A DNA stretch of 64,000 nt from Chrysopilus asiliformis. Taxonomy: Eukaryota; Arthropoda; Insecta; Diptera; Rhagionidae. Every line of letters starts with the position of its first letter. The stretch's first letter is position 1. Of this stretch, positions 23,172-35,993 are shown in pieces. Both the position numbers and the translations under genes were made by a program. Below the pieces are notes generated by a model that saw only the letters and a list, made by a program, of their open reading frames with translations, was not told the DNA's origin and did not search any database. Where the stretch lies: the NCBI GenBank assembly GCA_964034945.1, contig OZ035962.1, positions 94,558,784 to 94,622,783 on the forward strand, written 5' to 3'.

Positions 23172-23798
23172 TTTTTATACCCGTATGGTGAAACCAAAGG
23201 GTATATTAGATTTGGCTTACCGTTTGTAACACCAAGATCGCGTCATCACACAAAAAAATGAATTACACCAATGTGTTTAGAATGATAAAAATAATTAATT
23301 TTTGCATGTCAGTCCATCCGTCTGTCCGTGTGTGGCGCGGATTACGGGCGCACGGATTGAGCTACAGACTTGAAATTTTGCGCAGATCCGTTTTTCATAA
23401 AATGCGAGGCTAACCCGGCCCTTACACACGTCTGTAGAGCTGATACAGGCGCTGACACAGTCTCGTGTAAATGCACTGACTGCCAGTTCGCTAAATGTCT
23501 TTTAATTCGTTGTCAGTAATTCGACATTTGAAGTCTGTGCTACTGACAGACTTTACAGTCGCGTGTAACGGCCGGGTAAGTTCGTCAATAGGCAAAAATG
23601 GACCATTAGGGGGGGTACCCCCCATACGAATGAAAAGGATTTTTGCGAATATCTCAAAAACTGTGCATCTTTCAAAAAAAAAAAAAAAATACAAAAGTTA
23701 GTTAGGAAAAGATTCTACATAAAACTTCTATACATCAAAATTCGATTGGAATGAATTTAAAAAAATGCCAGATTGGCAATTATAGCTTTTGTTATGTT
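23172..23798 (+). mobile_element. Family A Helentron-like element, copy 5, with nested MITE and internal deletion
   Basis: The left end TTTTTATACCCGTATGGTG, GTTTGTAAC, a strongly decayed GTCY array (23308-23331), the core with one change (GAGCTACAGACTTGAAATTT) and the right hairpin TGCCAGATTGGCA are present. A 163-bp MITE interrupts it, and the segment holding CACCATACGGGT is deleted. Removing the MITE and one TAA restores the family sequence GAGGCTAAGTTCGT. Confidence 0.85.
23414..23576. mobile_element. 163-bp PIF/Harbinger-type MITE nested in family A copy 5
   Basis: Termini CCCGGCCCTTACACACG and, inverted, CCCGGCCGTTACACGCG are flanked by TAA at 23411-23413 and 23577-23579. Because uninterrupted family A copies read GAGGCTAAGTTCG here, the insertion and the 3-bp duplication are directly demonstrated. 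It is a shorter relative of the element at 19549-19999. Confidence 0.88.
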
Positions 23799-24335
23799 CT
23801 TATATCTACATGCAGAAAGTTATTCCGGAAGAAGTCCCTACTTGACTTTTATTATACAAAATTGCCGGATTTATTTAAGATTCTGAGATCTTTTGCTAAA
23901 TGAACATATTCTGCAATATATAACCAATAATCGGGGAATAAGGTGTGATGCCGGCTCCACACTCTCGTCGAATGGACGCATATCAAACTTTGGTGAGCGA
24001 CTTGGCAAATATAGCCGAACACGAGTTTTCCAACCACAGCCACAATATGACCAACATTCGTCGAGTTCATGAGTCGTCACTCAATTCTAACATTACAAAA
24101 TAATTTCCACAACACAAAAATTCGGATATTTTCGCCTTTGGTTACCAGTCATCGCATAATTTTTGTCACGAGGTCCAACATAGAACTGGAATCTATGGAA
24201 GGAGAATACAATGTTGAGACGACTGGTACAAATCGAACATGGTCAAACTTGAGTGGACCACAGAGTATGAAGATGAACACGCAGATGGGGAATCTATAAA
24301 ATATCGTTTTGAGGGAATGGGAAATTTTCTTACAA
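23799..24335. other. No gene supported
   Basis: Overlapping short frames on both strands (for example 23852-24070 minus and 24069-24299 plus) are about equally plausible and show no domain or signal peptide. No window repeat is present. Confidence 0.4.
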
Positions 24336-24901
24336 TTTTTATACCCGTATGGTGAAACCAAAGGGTGTATTAACTTTGCCGTACCGTTTGTAACGCCAAG
24401 ATTCCGTCATCACACACAAAAATGAATTACACCAGTGTGTTTAGAATGATAAAAATAATTAATTTCTGCATGTCCGTCCGTCTGTCTGTCCGTCTGTCCG
24501 TCTGTCTGTCCATCTGTCCGTCTGTCTGTCTGTCTGTCTGTGGCGCGGATTGCGGGCGCACGGTTTGAGCTAGAGACTTGAAATTTTGCGCAGATCCGTT
24601 TTTCGTAAAATGCGAGGTTAAGTTCGTTAATGGGCAAAAATGGACCATATGAACGAAAATGTTTTTCGCGAATATCTCAAAAACTGTGCATCCTATTCCC
24701 AAAAAAGGGCAAGAACAAAAGTTATTTAGAATATGATTCTACATAAAACTCCCATACATCAAAATCCGATTGGAACAAGTTTTAAAAAAATCTTATTGGA
24801 AAATTTCAATTCAAATGAAATTTTGATACGCCGTTCAATTAAATCACCATACGGGTTTTCAATAATTGCCAGATTGGCAATTATAGCTTTTGTTATGTTT
24901 A
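24336..24901 (+). mobile_element. Family A Helentron-like element, copy 6
   Basis: The left end TTTTTATACCCGTATGGTG, (GTCY)n at 24472-24540 (17 units), a core with GGTTTGAGCTAGAGACTTG, CACCATACGGGT and the hairpin AATTGCCAGATTGGCAATT are intact. It lacks the G-rich block seen in copy 2. Non-coding. Confidence 0.86.
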
Positions 24902-26955
24902 TAATTTGTAAAAGTTTTGCACTCGTCATGATGACTATGATCAGAAACCGTAACTTTGAAGACCCCTGATCTATACTCTGTTGTTCGCCGTGATTCGCGT
25001 GCATTCGCCCAAACATTGGAGAAAAATCAAATTTTCCAGATTTTTTACCACTGAATTTACTAGAATTTTCCAGTTTAAATCAGTCTCCCCTGCGGTACAT
25101 TGCAGATTTTTACAACTTTTTAATACCAAACAACCAAATTCAACAACGTTTTCTTTTTCTTTCTAAAATTAACTTGTTTCAAAATTAACTCCTTGCAGCA
25201 AGTTAAAGAAAATGGAGAAAACCACACCCGTTTTCTTGGAAAAAGAAAATCGCCACAAAACCGGATGAGAAAAGTCGAGTTGACTTTTTTTTAACTGTTT
25301 TCGGTTGTCCCTTAAGTGTCATTTTGGGAAATTTTCTCAATCCCGTATGGTTTCCCTCAAAAGTCCGAGAATTTTTTTCCACTCTGTTTCGGCTGGTATT
25401 TTTCTTACGCTCCTATACCGCCGTTTTCATTTATATTTAGTTATTTGTGTTCGTCCCGCAATATTTAGGACATTTAAATAGCATCCCCCCGGATAGGCAC
25501 TTTACTGGTCCGTTCCTTTTTTTTCTCGGGATTTCCTTCAATTTCCAGTGTGATTCGTTTTTTCAGAGGTTTTATAGAGCTGGGTGATAAAATTGTTCCC
25601 TGGGGGCGTCCATAGAGTCAAGGATATGGCCGACAACATTGGGAAAACACTTTACCGAAAAAAAAGATGGAAAATGTCAGTGGAAAATTTCGGCCCTTCG
25701 GTTGTTGTCTGTCCATTTGGTGATATCTCGCACCAATTTGACATTTATGTAGATGTGATCATCAACTCCATTTCCAACCCCAAACATCATCCTGGGTTTT
25801 TCTATTCTACGTAATTCGAAGAGGTCTCTTGGTGTGCAAATTCCGGTATAAAAGTAATAGAATCTGCGACAAATTCGTTTTTGTGTGTGTTTCGATCGAC
25901 ATTTTCACGTGTTTTTCGAGAGTTTTTTTTTCGGGTTGTTGGCCGCCATAATAGCAATCATTTTGGTGGTGGCTCGGCCAACAATATTTCAAAAATGCCG
26001 AAAAATCCAATTGCAACATTTAAAAAAATAATCGGCTAAACGATGTCTGCACTGAAACTCATTCAAAATGCGCATAGATGTGTTACAATTGAAAAAGGGC
26101 GGTGGTGGCTGGGAAAGTATGAGAAGTGGGCATTGCTGTCGGGGTAGTCAAAATTTCGGTTACGATTATTTTTATGTAGCGAATAGCAAAAGTTGTCATG
26201 CATGACAGTAACATAAATGATGCGACAACAAAAACATTTTTTTTTATCATTTTCGCCATCATTCGAGGTGTCACAATTTGTCCGGCAAAAACCATTTTTT
26301 GCAGAATAATTTTTGTAACGTTGTTGGTGTTTTTTCCCGACAACTGAACACTTCACGAAAAAAAAACAAACAAACAAATACATAGTTTAGTATTATATGA
26401 ATTCATGCTCGCGATTGTTGTCCGCAAATGCTGGACTATTTGCAAGTCTAATAATTTAAATATCTACAATTTTTAATATTTATTCGTATGCATTTATATG
26501 AAACATGTTTTTTTTTGGAAGCGATTTTTTATTTTTGTATAATTTTAGCAATTTTATCAAAAGTTAGCTTTTCTGCTTGTTTTTGTAATTACACAAATAC
26601 ATTGAGATTTAACTGGCTAGAATGTGAGTTTCAGAATCACCAGAATTTTTTTTTCTTTCTTTTTTTTTATTGCTATGAATTTTTTAATTAAACTACATGA
26701 AGTCCAATTTAACGCTTTGAAAATATGAGACCTGAATGGTAGATATTTAGTTACATGATTGCCACTGTTATGTAATATTGCAATAGAAGGGAGCATTTTT
26801 CGATGATTTGAAAAGCGTTTTTATATTCTGGCTCACAATGGGAAACTACCCAAACGAGGTAAATGTATTCTCAATGGCCTCAAAAGTTGCTAGCTTTTGG
26901 ACCAATGGACATACAATCAATAATTCAGTTTTTAAAATCAAAGTTTGGTTCTAAG
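24902..26955. other. No gene supported; AT-rich unique DNA
   Basis: This 2-kb stretch holds a palindrome GTCATGCATGAC at 26195-26206 and several short frames without recognisable features. A block at 26780-26825 (AATAGAAGGGAGC ... AAAAGCGTTTTTAT) is repeated directly at 27788-27838, on the other side of a family A element. Confidence 0.45.
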
Positions 26956-27100
26956 GCGCTGTCCATAAAACACGTCACAAAGAAGGTGGGGGGTTCTGGC
27001 TGTACTAAACTCTATACAAAAATCGCGAAGGGCGTGACGAAGATTTTCACAATAGGTGCGGGAGGGGGGGGGGGGGCGGTGGTTTCAAATCTTGAAAATT
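26956..27100. repeat. GCTGTCCATAAAACACGTCAC-type repeat fragment
   Basis: GGCGCTGTCCATAAAACACG followed by TCACAAAG and an inexact GGGCGTGACGAAG resembles the opening of the repeat complex at 10764 (GGGCTGTCCATAAAATA). Such 'TGTCCATAAA-TACGTCA' ends recur in many insect transposons; the superfamily is not assigned. A G-run of about 12 lies at 27063-27075. It abuts family A copy 7. Confidence 0.4.
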
Positions 27101-27106
27101 TTCGTG

Positions 27107-27599
27107 AAGATTTTTTAAAATTTATTCCAATCGGATTTTGATGTATGGGAGTTTTATGTAGAATCATATCCTAAATAACTTTTGTTTTTGAACTTTTTTG
27201 ATAAGATGCACCGTTTTTGAGATATTCGCAAAAATCGTTTTCGTTCGTATGGTCCATTTTTGCCCATGCACGAACTTAGCCTTTCATTTTACAAAAAACG
27301 GATCTGCGCAAAATTTCAAGTCCGTAGCTCAATCCGCCCGCAATTCGCGCCAATCCGCGTCCGGCGCCACAGACGGACAGACGGACGGACGGACAGACGG
27401 ACGGACAGACGGACAGACGGATAGACGGACAGACGGACAGATGGACGGACAGACGGACGGACATGCAAAATTCAATTTTTTTTATCATTCTAAACACACT
27501 GGTGTAGTTCATTTTTTTGTGTGATGACGGGATCTTGGCGTTACAAACGGTAAGGCAAAGTTAATATACCCTTTGGTTTCACCAGACGGGTATAAAAAA
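27107..27599 (-). mobile_element. Family A Helentron-like element, copy 7, lacking its hairpin end
   Basis: In reverse orientation it has AAGATTTTTTAAAATTTATTCC, the ACCGTTTTTGAGATATTCGC block, the core AAATTTCAAGTCCGTAGCTC, a GACR array of about 23 units at 27371-27462, CACTGGTGTA, GTTACAAACGG and the end CACCAGACGGGTATAAAAA. The CACCATACGGGT subterminal repeat and the ATTGCC hairpin are absent, so the copy is truncated at that end. Confidence 0.84.
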
Positions 27600-27730
27600 C
27601 CGAATGGAATGCTTTGAAAATTCGGACATAATTTTAATTAAAAGCACCCATGGAACCAAATCAGTCTGTGTTAAAATACAGTGCGGTGCAGATTTATTTT
27701 GTATCACATTTATTATTAAATGAGCTTTTT

Positions 27731-27808
27731 AGAGCTTCCGTGCGAATAGAACGGAGCTTTTGTGTGCAATAGAAGGGAGCTTTTGTGTGCAATAGAAGGG
27801 AGCTTTTT
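27731..27808. repeat. 23-bp minisatellite, about three units
   Basis: Units reading TGTGTGCAATAGAAGGGAGC plus TTT repeat with a 23-bp period (GGAG at 27753, 27776 and 27799), the first being diverged. The last unit merges into a block also found at 26780-26825. Confidence 0.7.
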
Positions 27809-27839
27809 TTTGATGATTTAAAAAGCGTTTTTATGGCTT

Positions 27840-30800
27840 TTGTGTACGATCGCTAAGCTTTTATGTACCATGAGCTTTGCGTGCGGTGCACAGTGCTGTA
27901 TTTTCACATCTGTATTTTTTTTTTAAATTTGAATCACATTTTCATTTTTTCTTGACTTGTTCTAGATCTGCCTAGTTAAAATATTTGAATTTGACATTCG
28001 TAGATTTATTTATTTATTTAAAAAAAAAAACCCTTTCAAAATTCTTTCAAAAAATAGGCATTACCCTAATATTTAATACAGATGGGTAAATTTCGGTTAC
28101 TTTTTCAAAATATTCTGCATATTACTTGCTATCCAAAAACTGTTTTTCCAAATTTACTCTGATAAATTAAAAATTTCTCGAATAAAATATAATACTTTGA
28201 ATTTCTTACTACAAACCCTTATCATAGCAAAAAATTTATGCACGCTATTCTTGTATGTGTTTGCTGGTACTTCCACATTAGAGTTGATAAAATTTTACGA
28301 AACTTTAACTCAGTTCTCATGCAATGCGAACTTTCCCATTTTTTTTAATATCATATATTTTTTTAATCAGACAAAGAGAAAAAAAGAAAAAAAAATCCTA
28401 TGGTTTTAGCTGCTAATGTAGATTAGGCTTTTTCATGGGTGTGTAAATAAAGATCCAATTTCGCCAATTTTCCTCGGAATTTACTGCTGTTTATGTTGTT
28501 ATTTAACGTAAACATTTTTTGGTTTACATTATGAATGCCTAAGTATTATATGACGAACGCAATATTTATCACAGAGTGTGGTAAAGCTTAAAGTAAACAT
28601 AGAACACAGTTTGTGTCTGAGTAGCCTAATATATATATATCAATATATTGGTATTATATCAGGAATGTGTATTTTGCTTATTAGAAATATAGTCATAGTC
28701 AGATATAAACATATGCCTAATAAAATGTTGATTATAAACCCTAATCTTTCATATTCGTACTTTCCACTTGAGACTGAACGATTAAGCACAGGAAAAATTC
28801 ATATAATTTGTTTGTCGCAGTTAAAAGAATGTTGCATAAACAGAAAATTTAGCTACTTTAAGTTTTAAATTATGAAAATAATCGGCTTAAAGTGTCAAAC
28901 TATGTACGATTGCAATATTATTCGTCATTTTCAAAATTTGATTGAATAATTATGGCAATTTTTTTAAATTGAAATGTAAATGGTATAAAACAGATATAAT
29001 TTTACTGGATTTTTAATGGTAATGATTTTTTCTATAGCAATTTCAGCTTTTTTATGCACTAAATTTCGATTTTTCAAACCTCCCCTCCCTTCGCAACCCT
29101 CTTGTCAATCTTTTTCACAATTTTTTGTCTAAGATTCAAAGCCGTTGTTATAGTACCCTTCCTCCTCAAATATCCTATTTCATGGGTGGCCTTTTGTCAA
29201 ACATTGCCGCCTCCAAATATACTATATATGCCCCTCAAAACAAACAACACCCCACACCCCGCCCTTCTATGCTACTGCGGATTGAAAAAAAAAATTGTTC
29301 TCACAGAAAAAAAAATTTGGTTCCTACCAACTACTACAAGTTCTCTAAAAATTTGCAATATGACTCTGTTAGATTTATATTAAACGTTCCTTTTCACGTT
29401 TCAGTTTTCATCAAACATTTAACGAAAAAATTTCCCTGTTTCTGTGAAAAGTTTTCCAAACAAACAGCTCAATAGCAATTCTCACACAACGAATTGGTAG
29501 CAAATTTTTCAAGGATTGTCAGCGAAATACTTCTTTTTTTTTATCAGGAGCGACAAACCGCTTAATTTTGAATTTGTATTTTACTTTCATTTGAAATTTG
29601 TTACATTTCAACACGTGTTCAGAAATCATAAATTGTTTTCAAAGTGAATTTCTTTCTTAAAGCATTGTACGAAAAGAAAAACATCACCCCAAAACATCAG
29701 GGGAAACAGCAGACGAAAAAAAATATCTTGATGGTTACGGTGGGGGTGACTGTAGTAAAAAGAAAAATGATTAAACCCTATACATATTAAAAAATGTTTA
29801 CTAACATAGTCTTATAGTAACAAATGGTACAACTTTGTACCTCGTCTCGGTATGGCATTGATCAAGAAAAGTTTTCTAAGGCGGAGCAATATGGCAGCAA
29901 TGTTGTTATTGGGGATGAGAAATTGTACAATTTGTTGGAATGAGTAAAAGGTTGGATATCAAGCCAGTGAGAAGCTGGTCCTGAGCCTCTCAAACTCCTA
30001 CAGCATTTCCATATTTTCACGTTTTTCTTATAAATACTGGCGTCGTTTTGGAACCGAACACGATTTTAGTCCTTGTAGTTCTTGTGGAGTCAGTCGTCTC
30101 TGGTCTCATCCATATTGTGGATGAAATTTTCCTATAGCATGGCTGTAAAAGTTTGGCTCTGGTTTCTCACCCCTTTTACAACCACCAAAACTTCCTCTTC
30201 TTCTTATTTCTTGCCATAAAGAGTTTGTTTGGTAAAAACTTTGCTCGTTTTTCAGACGGTTCGTTTCAAAAAATAAAAAAAAAACAGAATCGACGTAGAA
30301 AAGTATCAGAGCACAGCCGAAAACTTTTTACATTGCAGAAATAACGTGAAAGTATACTTTGATACATATTTGCTTGTCCTACCATCTTGTAAGGGTTGAA
30401 GGCTTCCAAAATATTTTCCTCAAAAAAAAAAAAAAAAAACAACGAATCAAAAGGCAAAAAAAAATGTCACTGATATAAAAAGTAAGGGAAAACCAGTAAA
30501 ATTTTTGTGAGTGCAAATCGGGTAAGACGCAAGCATAGAAATAAAAATTTCTACCATGTGTGTACACACACAAAAAAAATTGGAGTGGCGCGGGCATGGA
30601 CACACGTGATTTGAACTCCGACATCCCGACGACATCAATTTCGAGAGGGTAGTTGTGCATACTGATATACATATGAAAATATTATGGCACCGAGCGAGGA
30701 TGAATTCCGAAACGGATGAAAACTGATGAAATGTTGGAAGACGACCGACCCTCAATAATCAGAAAACAGGGGATGCTGACCAAAGTATGGTTAGGGGTGG

Positions 30801-31525
30801 AAAAGTTCAAGCGTATTACTTACGAATGACAACGAGCAAATATTTCCCTATCATAAATGTATCTTAGGGTGGAAGGCGTCGGTGTTTTTTTTTTCTTTTT
30901 GGAGAAAGAGATTTTTTTTCGCTGTATAAAATACCGGGAAGGGGGAAACGAGGTTTGTTTTTGGGTCAGAGTCAGTTATCAAACTTTTTGAACAGTTCTG
31001 AAGGCACGCACGAACTTCCTCAAAGTAATCATGTAGGCTCGCACGCACATGCCGTAGATATGTTGTCACGAATTTACAGTTCTTCCGTCCTAATCAATTG
31101 GTGTATACTATAAGTGAGAAACAAAAAGAAATAAGGGTGAAATGCGCTAGGATTTGTTGGCAAAAGAACCGGGCGAAACTGATTATTTTCTTGGTTCTAC
31201 GAAGTACATTTTTAAGAGATCAAATGCATTATTGCAATTTTTTGCGATGATTTTTTTGTTTATATGTTTTTTAATATACAAAAAAATCAATGCTGCAGGT
31301 GCAAAGAAAAGGCCGTGTGCGGATATTACTTTTGAGCCTTCTGCCTTTCCTCAGGATGGAGACCCACTTCTTAAGCCCTTGATATTTTCCAAATTATTAA
31401 ACGGATTATTTTTTGACTTTCGGAATCTGTAAGATTTTGTTTAAGTTAAAACATTCTTTGACTAAAATATTCGACATCCAGTATCGGCTGAACTTAGGAA
31501 TAACTCTACCAGCCTATAATAAATA
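27840..31525. other. No gene supported; AT-rich unique DNA
   Basis: No window repeat family and no convincing exon appear in this 3.7-kb stretch. Open frames at 28578-28868, 29102-29475 and 30379-30755 have low-complexity or AT-driven composition. Confidence 0.4.
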
Positions 31526-32167
31526 AAAAACATATCAAAAGCTATAATTGCCAATCTGGCAATCATTGAAGACCCGTATGGTGATATTCGTATCAAAATT
31601 CGAACAGTTGTTTTGATATTCGTATCAAAATTCGAACAGTTGTAGTTTGAAGTCAAACTTTCCAATAAGATTTTTTAAAACTTATTCCAATCGGATTTTG
31701 ATGTATGGGATTTTTATGTAGAATCATATCTTAAATAACTTTTGTTCTTGGACTTTTTTTTGATAAAATTCACCGTTTTTGAGATATTTGCAAAAATCGT
31801 TTTCGTTCGTATGGGGGGTACCCCCCCCCCCCTCTCCCACCCTCCCCCCTTCCACCGCCCCCTTTAATTGTCCATTTTTGCCCATGAACGAACTTAGTCT
31901 TGCATTTTAGGAAAAACGAATCTGCGCAAAATTTCAAGTCTCTAGCTCAATCCATGCGCCCGCAATCCGCGCCACAGACAGACAGACGGACGGACGGACA
32001 GACGGACGGACAGACGGACGGACAGACAGACGGAAGGACGGACGGACATGCTAAATTCAACTTTTTTTTATCATTCTAAACACACTGGTGTGATGACGGG
32101 ATCTTGGCGTTACAAACGGTAAGGCAAATTATATATACTCTTTGGTTTCACCATACATGTATAAAAA
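31526..32167 (-). mobile_element. Family A Helentron-like element, copy 8, full length with internal duplication
   Basis: In reverse orientation it starts with ACATATCAAAAGCTATAATT and the hairpin ATTGCCAATCTGGCAAT, then ACCCGTATGGTG. The block TCGTATCAAAATTCGAACAG occurs twice in tandem (about 31588-31646). After a long C-run (31821-31831) come the core AAATTTCAAGTCTCTAGCTC, a GACR array of about 18 units (31975-32047) and a terminal part CACCATACATGTATAAA with changes. Non-coding. Confidence 0.85.
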
Positions 32168-35100
32168 TTATTGCTTTTTTTTGAAAATCCAGTCTTAAGT
32201 ACTTTTAGTCCTCAGAATTTCCTATCATATGGCTTTCAAAGAAATTGATATTCATAATCATTATTTAAAATGCATAATTTAAAAAATAACCAAAATTTTA
32301 TTGCAAACATTTTTTTTTTTGAATCCAGAGCATTAAATCTAAAAATATGAGTACTTGTTGCCCATTCATAGTACTTGTCACATAAAATGCCTATCAAAAT
32401 GATCCCCCTGAGAAGATAACATTTTCATATTTCCCCAATTTATCAATATTCGAAATTATTGATTGGAAGGCATGAAGCCACCATCGAGAAAATAGTATCA
32501 GATTGCAAAATAACGATAACAACGTCCCATTTTGATAACACAACCGAGAAGAGGCAACCAAAATATATATACATATATATATATATACAAAAGAAGAAAA
32601 AAAGAAAAATCGGGAGGATAACTTTTTTTTTCGGGGTTGAAGAAAATTCGGCAATAACACCCATACAATAGCAATCGAATTTTTTATTGCCCTGAATTGA
32701 TTGGAATACAAACAACAACATCAAGAATATGGCCAGTAACTGCAGTCTATATTTATAGTTAGTATACTTTGTCCGATTCTATTTCTAGGATACGGATTTA
32801 TATTTCCATTGAATGTAACCAAGTGTAGTGTTTAGGTTAAGGCAACTATAGTAAAAGTCCATTTTCGTATCGAAAAATATTAAAAGCGATGACGGAAACA
32901 CCATTTCACTTCGTTATAACATTGGATATATGTACGAACAGAATGTGGTGGGTAGGCAAGAGGGTGAATGAGCATAAAAGACGCGTTTGCCATAATTTGT
33001 GGGACTTGACCGAAAAAAGGCTGGGGGAGGGTGGGTGGGAGGTCTTTCTGGTCTTGTTATCGACCGGGACCCAGCCCAAAGAGTAAATAAACACACACAG
33101 AATAGACATTGACATCTAGGACACAACACGGGACAACCAAGGGTTTGGAAAGGACATCATAACTTTGACTATCTGCGCTGCTATATAGTGAATAGGACTT
33201 CTCTCCGCTATACGAACTGCGTAGCGTGTTGGTGGATGAGAAGTACCCTTTTTTGAGTGACACTTGGCTGAGGGTAGTAAATACAAGGGAGGATAAAATT
33301 GTATAATGATAGGATAGTCTAGTGTACAGCACAAGATGACATCAGCTCTTATTTTCTTATCCAATTCGCCAGTTCTCTCCGCTTCCATTTGCCATCCTTT
33401 GGACAATTTTCGCATCACAGGGAAGCGTATAAAGTTCAACGCAGACAAATGACTTTGTAAGGATTGCTTCGAGGAAAAAAAAGAGAACCAAATTCTTCCA
33501 CAATCAATGCAAGGCAAGGCGAAGGACGAAAAGGAAAACGCCAACGGCTATTCGGGATGTACTTTTGCAAGTTCTCTGGATATACATATTATTTATTCAT
33601 TTTACGTCCTGTTTTTGCGCACATACGAGGGCTTACCGAACTAAAAAGGAATCACTTGACGATATTTTTTTTTAGTTACTTTGTATGCATACGAAACGAG
33701 CGATGTAATTTTATAGGGTGAGAATAGCGGAAAATATCATGTCGATTGAATGGATTTCAGATTATATTAAGATGTTGTAATTATGATAATTTTCCGTTTG
33801 TATTCTATGTGCAAAATCCGTATGACGAAATTCTATTTGTTATTCTCGAATCTCCCCCATTCATTGAAATTCATTTACATTTTGTCGGATTTATATTCAG
33901 TAGTTCACTTTTATAAGTATAATTCTACTCATGGAGCATAAAAATGATGATTTTAGATGACAGAATTCGACTGTAGATTCAAAAGAATGGACGGTTTTCT
34001 GGTTTCTTTTTTTTTTAATTCCAAATCCTTTTTAATACATATTTTATTAATTAGGATAACTATATTTTTTTTTTTTTTTTGCAAAAGAATTAAACATTCT
34101 TTTCAATATAGAGCCTTTTATCTCAATCTATATTCACGTGAGTAAAATATGTCACCCTGATAATAACTCAATTTCATTCTCAATCGCTGGTAAATATATC
34201 GATATATTTATAGGTCGCACAACTTTGTACCCCCTAACAATACAATTTGGGAATTCCCATCGACGAAGGTTTTATAAACAAACCCTTCAAACTCTTATTG
34301 TTCTCCTATTATGACAGTGATGGCTCTTTTTCTTAGAATTTCGAATTTCTTTTATTTTTGTTTTGCCCTATTTTTATAAATCCTTCAACGGTTTATTGTT
34401 GTTTTTCTCAATAATTTTCCATCCACCATTTCATAGGCACATTTCTCTTCCGTATCGCAATGATTTAGCCAGAAGCTCAACCCTCTAAATAATAGCATTT
34501 TGTTGTGGGTAAATAAACGATTAACTTTCGGCTAACTAACAAAAATACTGACAGCAGAAAGACGGGAATTACAGGCGACCATCATCAGGTTACGAGCAGG
34601 AAGAACGGCCGGGAAAATGGAGAAACAGTAAAATAAGAAAAAAAAACACCAAGTTTCCTCCGTTGATCTGGAAAAACTTCTACACAGTCAGAAAAAAAAA
34701 ATACACAAAAGGTTGATAAAAAGGAAATCAGACCCAGAAATCCAGTAAGAATTTCATATAGCATTTATATAACAGAAGAAATTGAAAACGTACACATTTT
34801 CTTTCGAAAAAAGGGACCAAAAAAAGAGGAAAACATTACGAAAATCCAGATTTAGGAGACTGTCGGATTTTTTTTTACACTTGAGAGCTGGAGATGGGAT
34901 TCCTTGGTTAAAATTCGGGTAGACAAAAAGTATCAGACTAATATAAGTCTGAACCCAGAAAGATGAATCCACTTGACTAAATTAATCTCATTTGATATGA
35001 TATTTTGGCTTTTTCAATATCCCAACCCTCCACACTTTCAGTATAATTTTTTCACCTTTTTTAACTTTAAATCTAAATTTTATGTTTGAAAATTTTCTTT

Positions 35101-35990
35101 GCCAAAGCAAGAGTGAGAAGTGGAGAATGTGAATTTAACAGTTCTATTTTTGAGGCTTCATTTGGAAAATGAAATGTGATTAGAGTATAAGTCGTAGGTT
35201 CAAAGGCTACAACAAATACAATACGTAAATTCACTTACTTGTAATTCCAATTTCGGAATTTATTCTATTTTATTTCTACACCCCCAGCTCAGGGTCACTA
35301 CCACCAATTGAAAAATATACTCCAGTGTATTCGGTTATTTCAAGCTGGACGATTTCAACATCGGCTCGTTGAGCACTGGCTATCCCCCGAAAATACTTTC
35401 TAATCTAATTTAACATTTATTTTTATGTTTATCGCCAATACATGCAGACATACATATTCCTGGCCAAACATTTTTTTAAAATTACATTTGAAACTGATGG
35501 CTTGCTACGTCCTTTTGCCGTTTTCGGTTGTGATGACGATGCTCTTGGTGCTGACCGTGACTGCGGCGGTGATGTGGTCATTTATTCTGATTACCACAAA
35601 ACCCCATAACAAAATGGATATTCCGTCGGAGAGTTTAGCAGAAATCATCCCCTCGAGAATGGAGTGGTATTGGGATGATTCCAAAATTGGTATAAGATCA
35701 CGTGCGTGTGCTAGCATCAGCTTTTATACTTGAAATAACAGAAGATTCCTTTGGACAGAAGGGTCATAATGTTGTAATGCTTTCCGCCCACTCCAATTGA
35801 AATTTCTCCCGAAATTGATATTGAATGAAAATCATTAAATATTTAAATATCTATTTTTAGCCTCTCGTACGCAAGTTTTATCCAGTTTGAAGGTTTTTTT
35901 GAAAGCCATTTTCAATGATTTTTTTTTAAATTGGCTGTTAAAGTTTCCTTACCAAAAGATCAACATCTCAAAAATCAAATAATCCGACAT
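32168..35990. other. No gene supported; AT-rich unique DNA
   Basis: A (TA)n-rich microsatellite lies at 32561-32588. Frames at 33116-33544 (minus, 142 codons) and 35425-35733 (plus, 102 codons, with hydrophobic stretches around residues 25-60) have no recognisable domain, and opposite-strand frames are open too, so neither is called. No shared repeat is seen. Confidence 0.4.
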
Positions 35991-35993
35991 TAA

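Noticed and set aside
33116..33544. 142-codon minus-strand frame as a gene
   Set aside because: Overlapping frames on both strands are open, the composition is unremarkable, and no motif was recognised.
35425..35733. 102-codon frame with two hydrophobic stretches as a small membrane protein
   Set aside because: The mirror frame is open over 70 codons, there is no family resemblance, and hydrophobic runs are common in translated AT-rich DNA.
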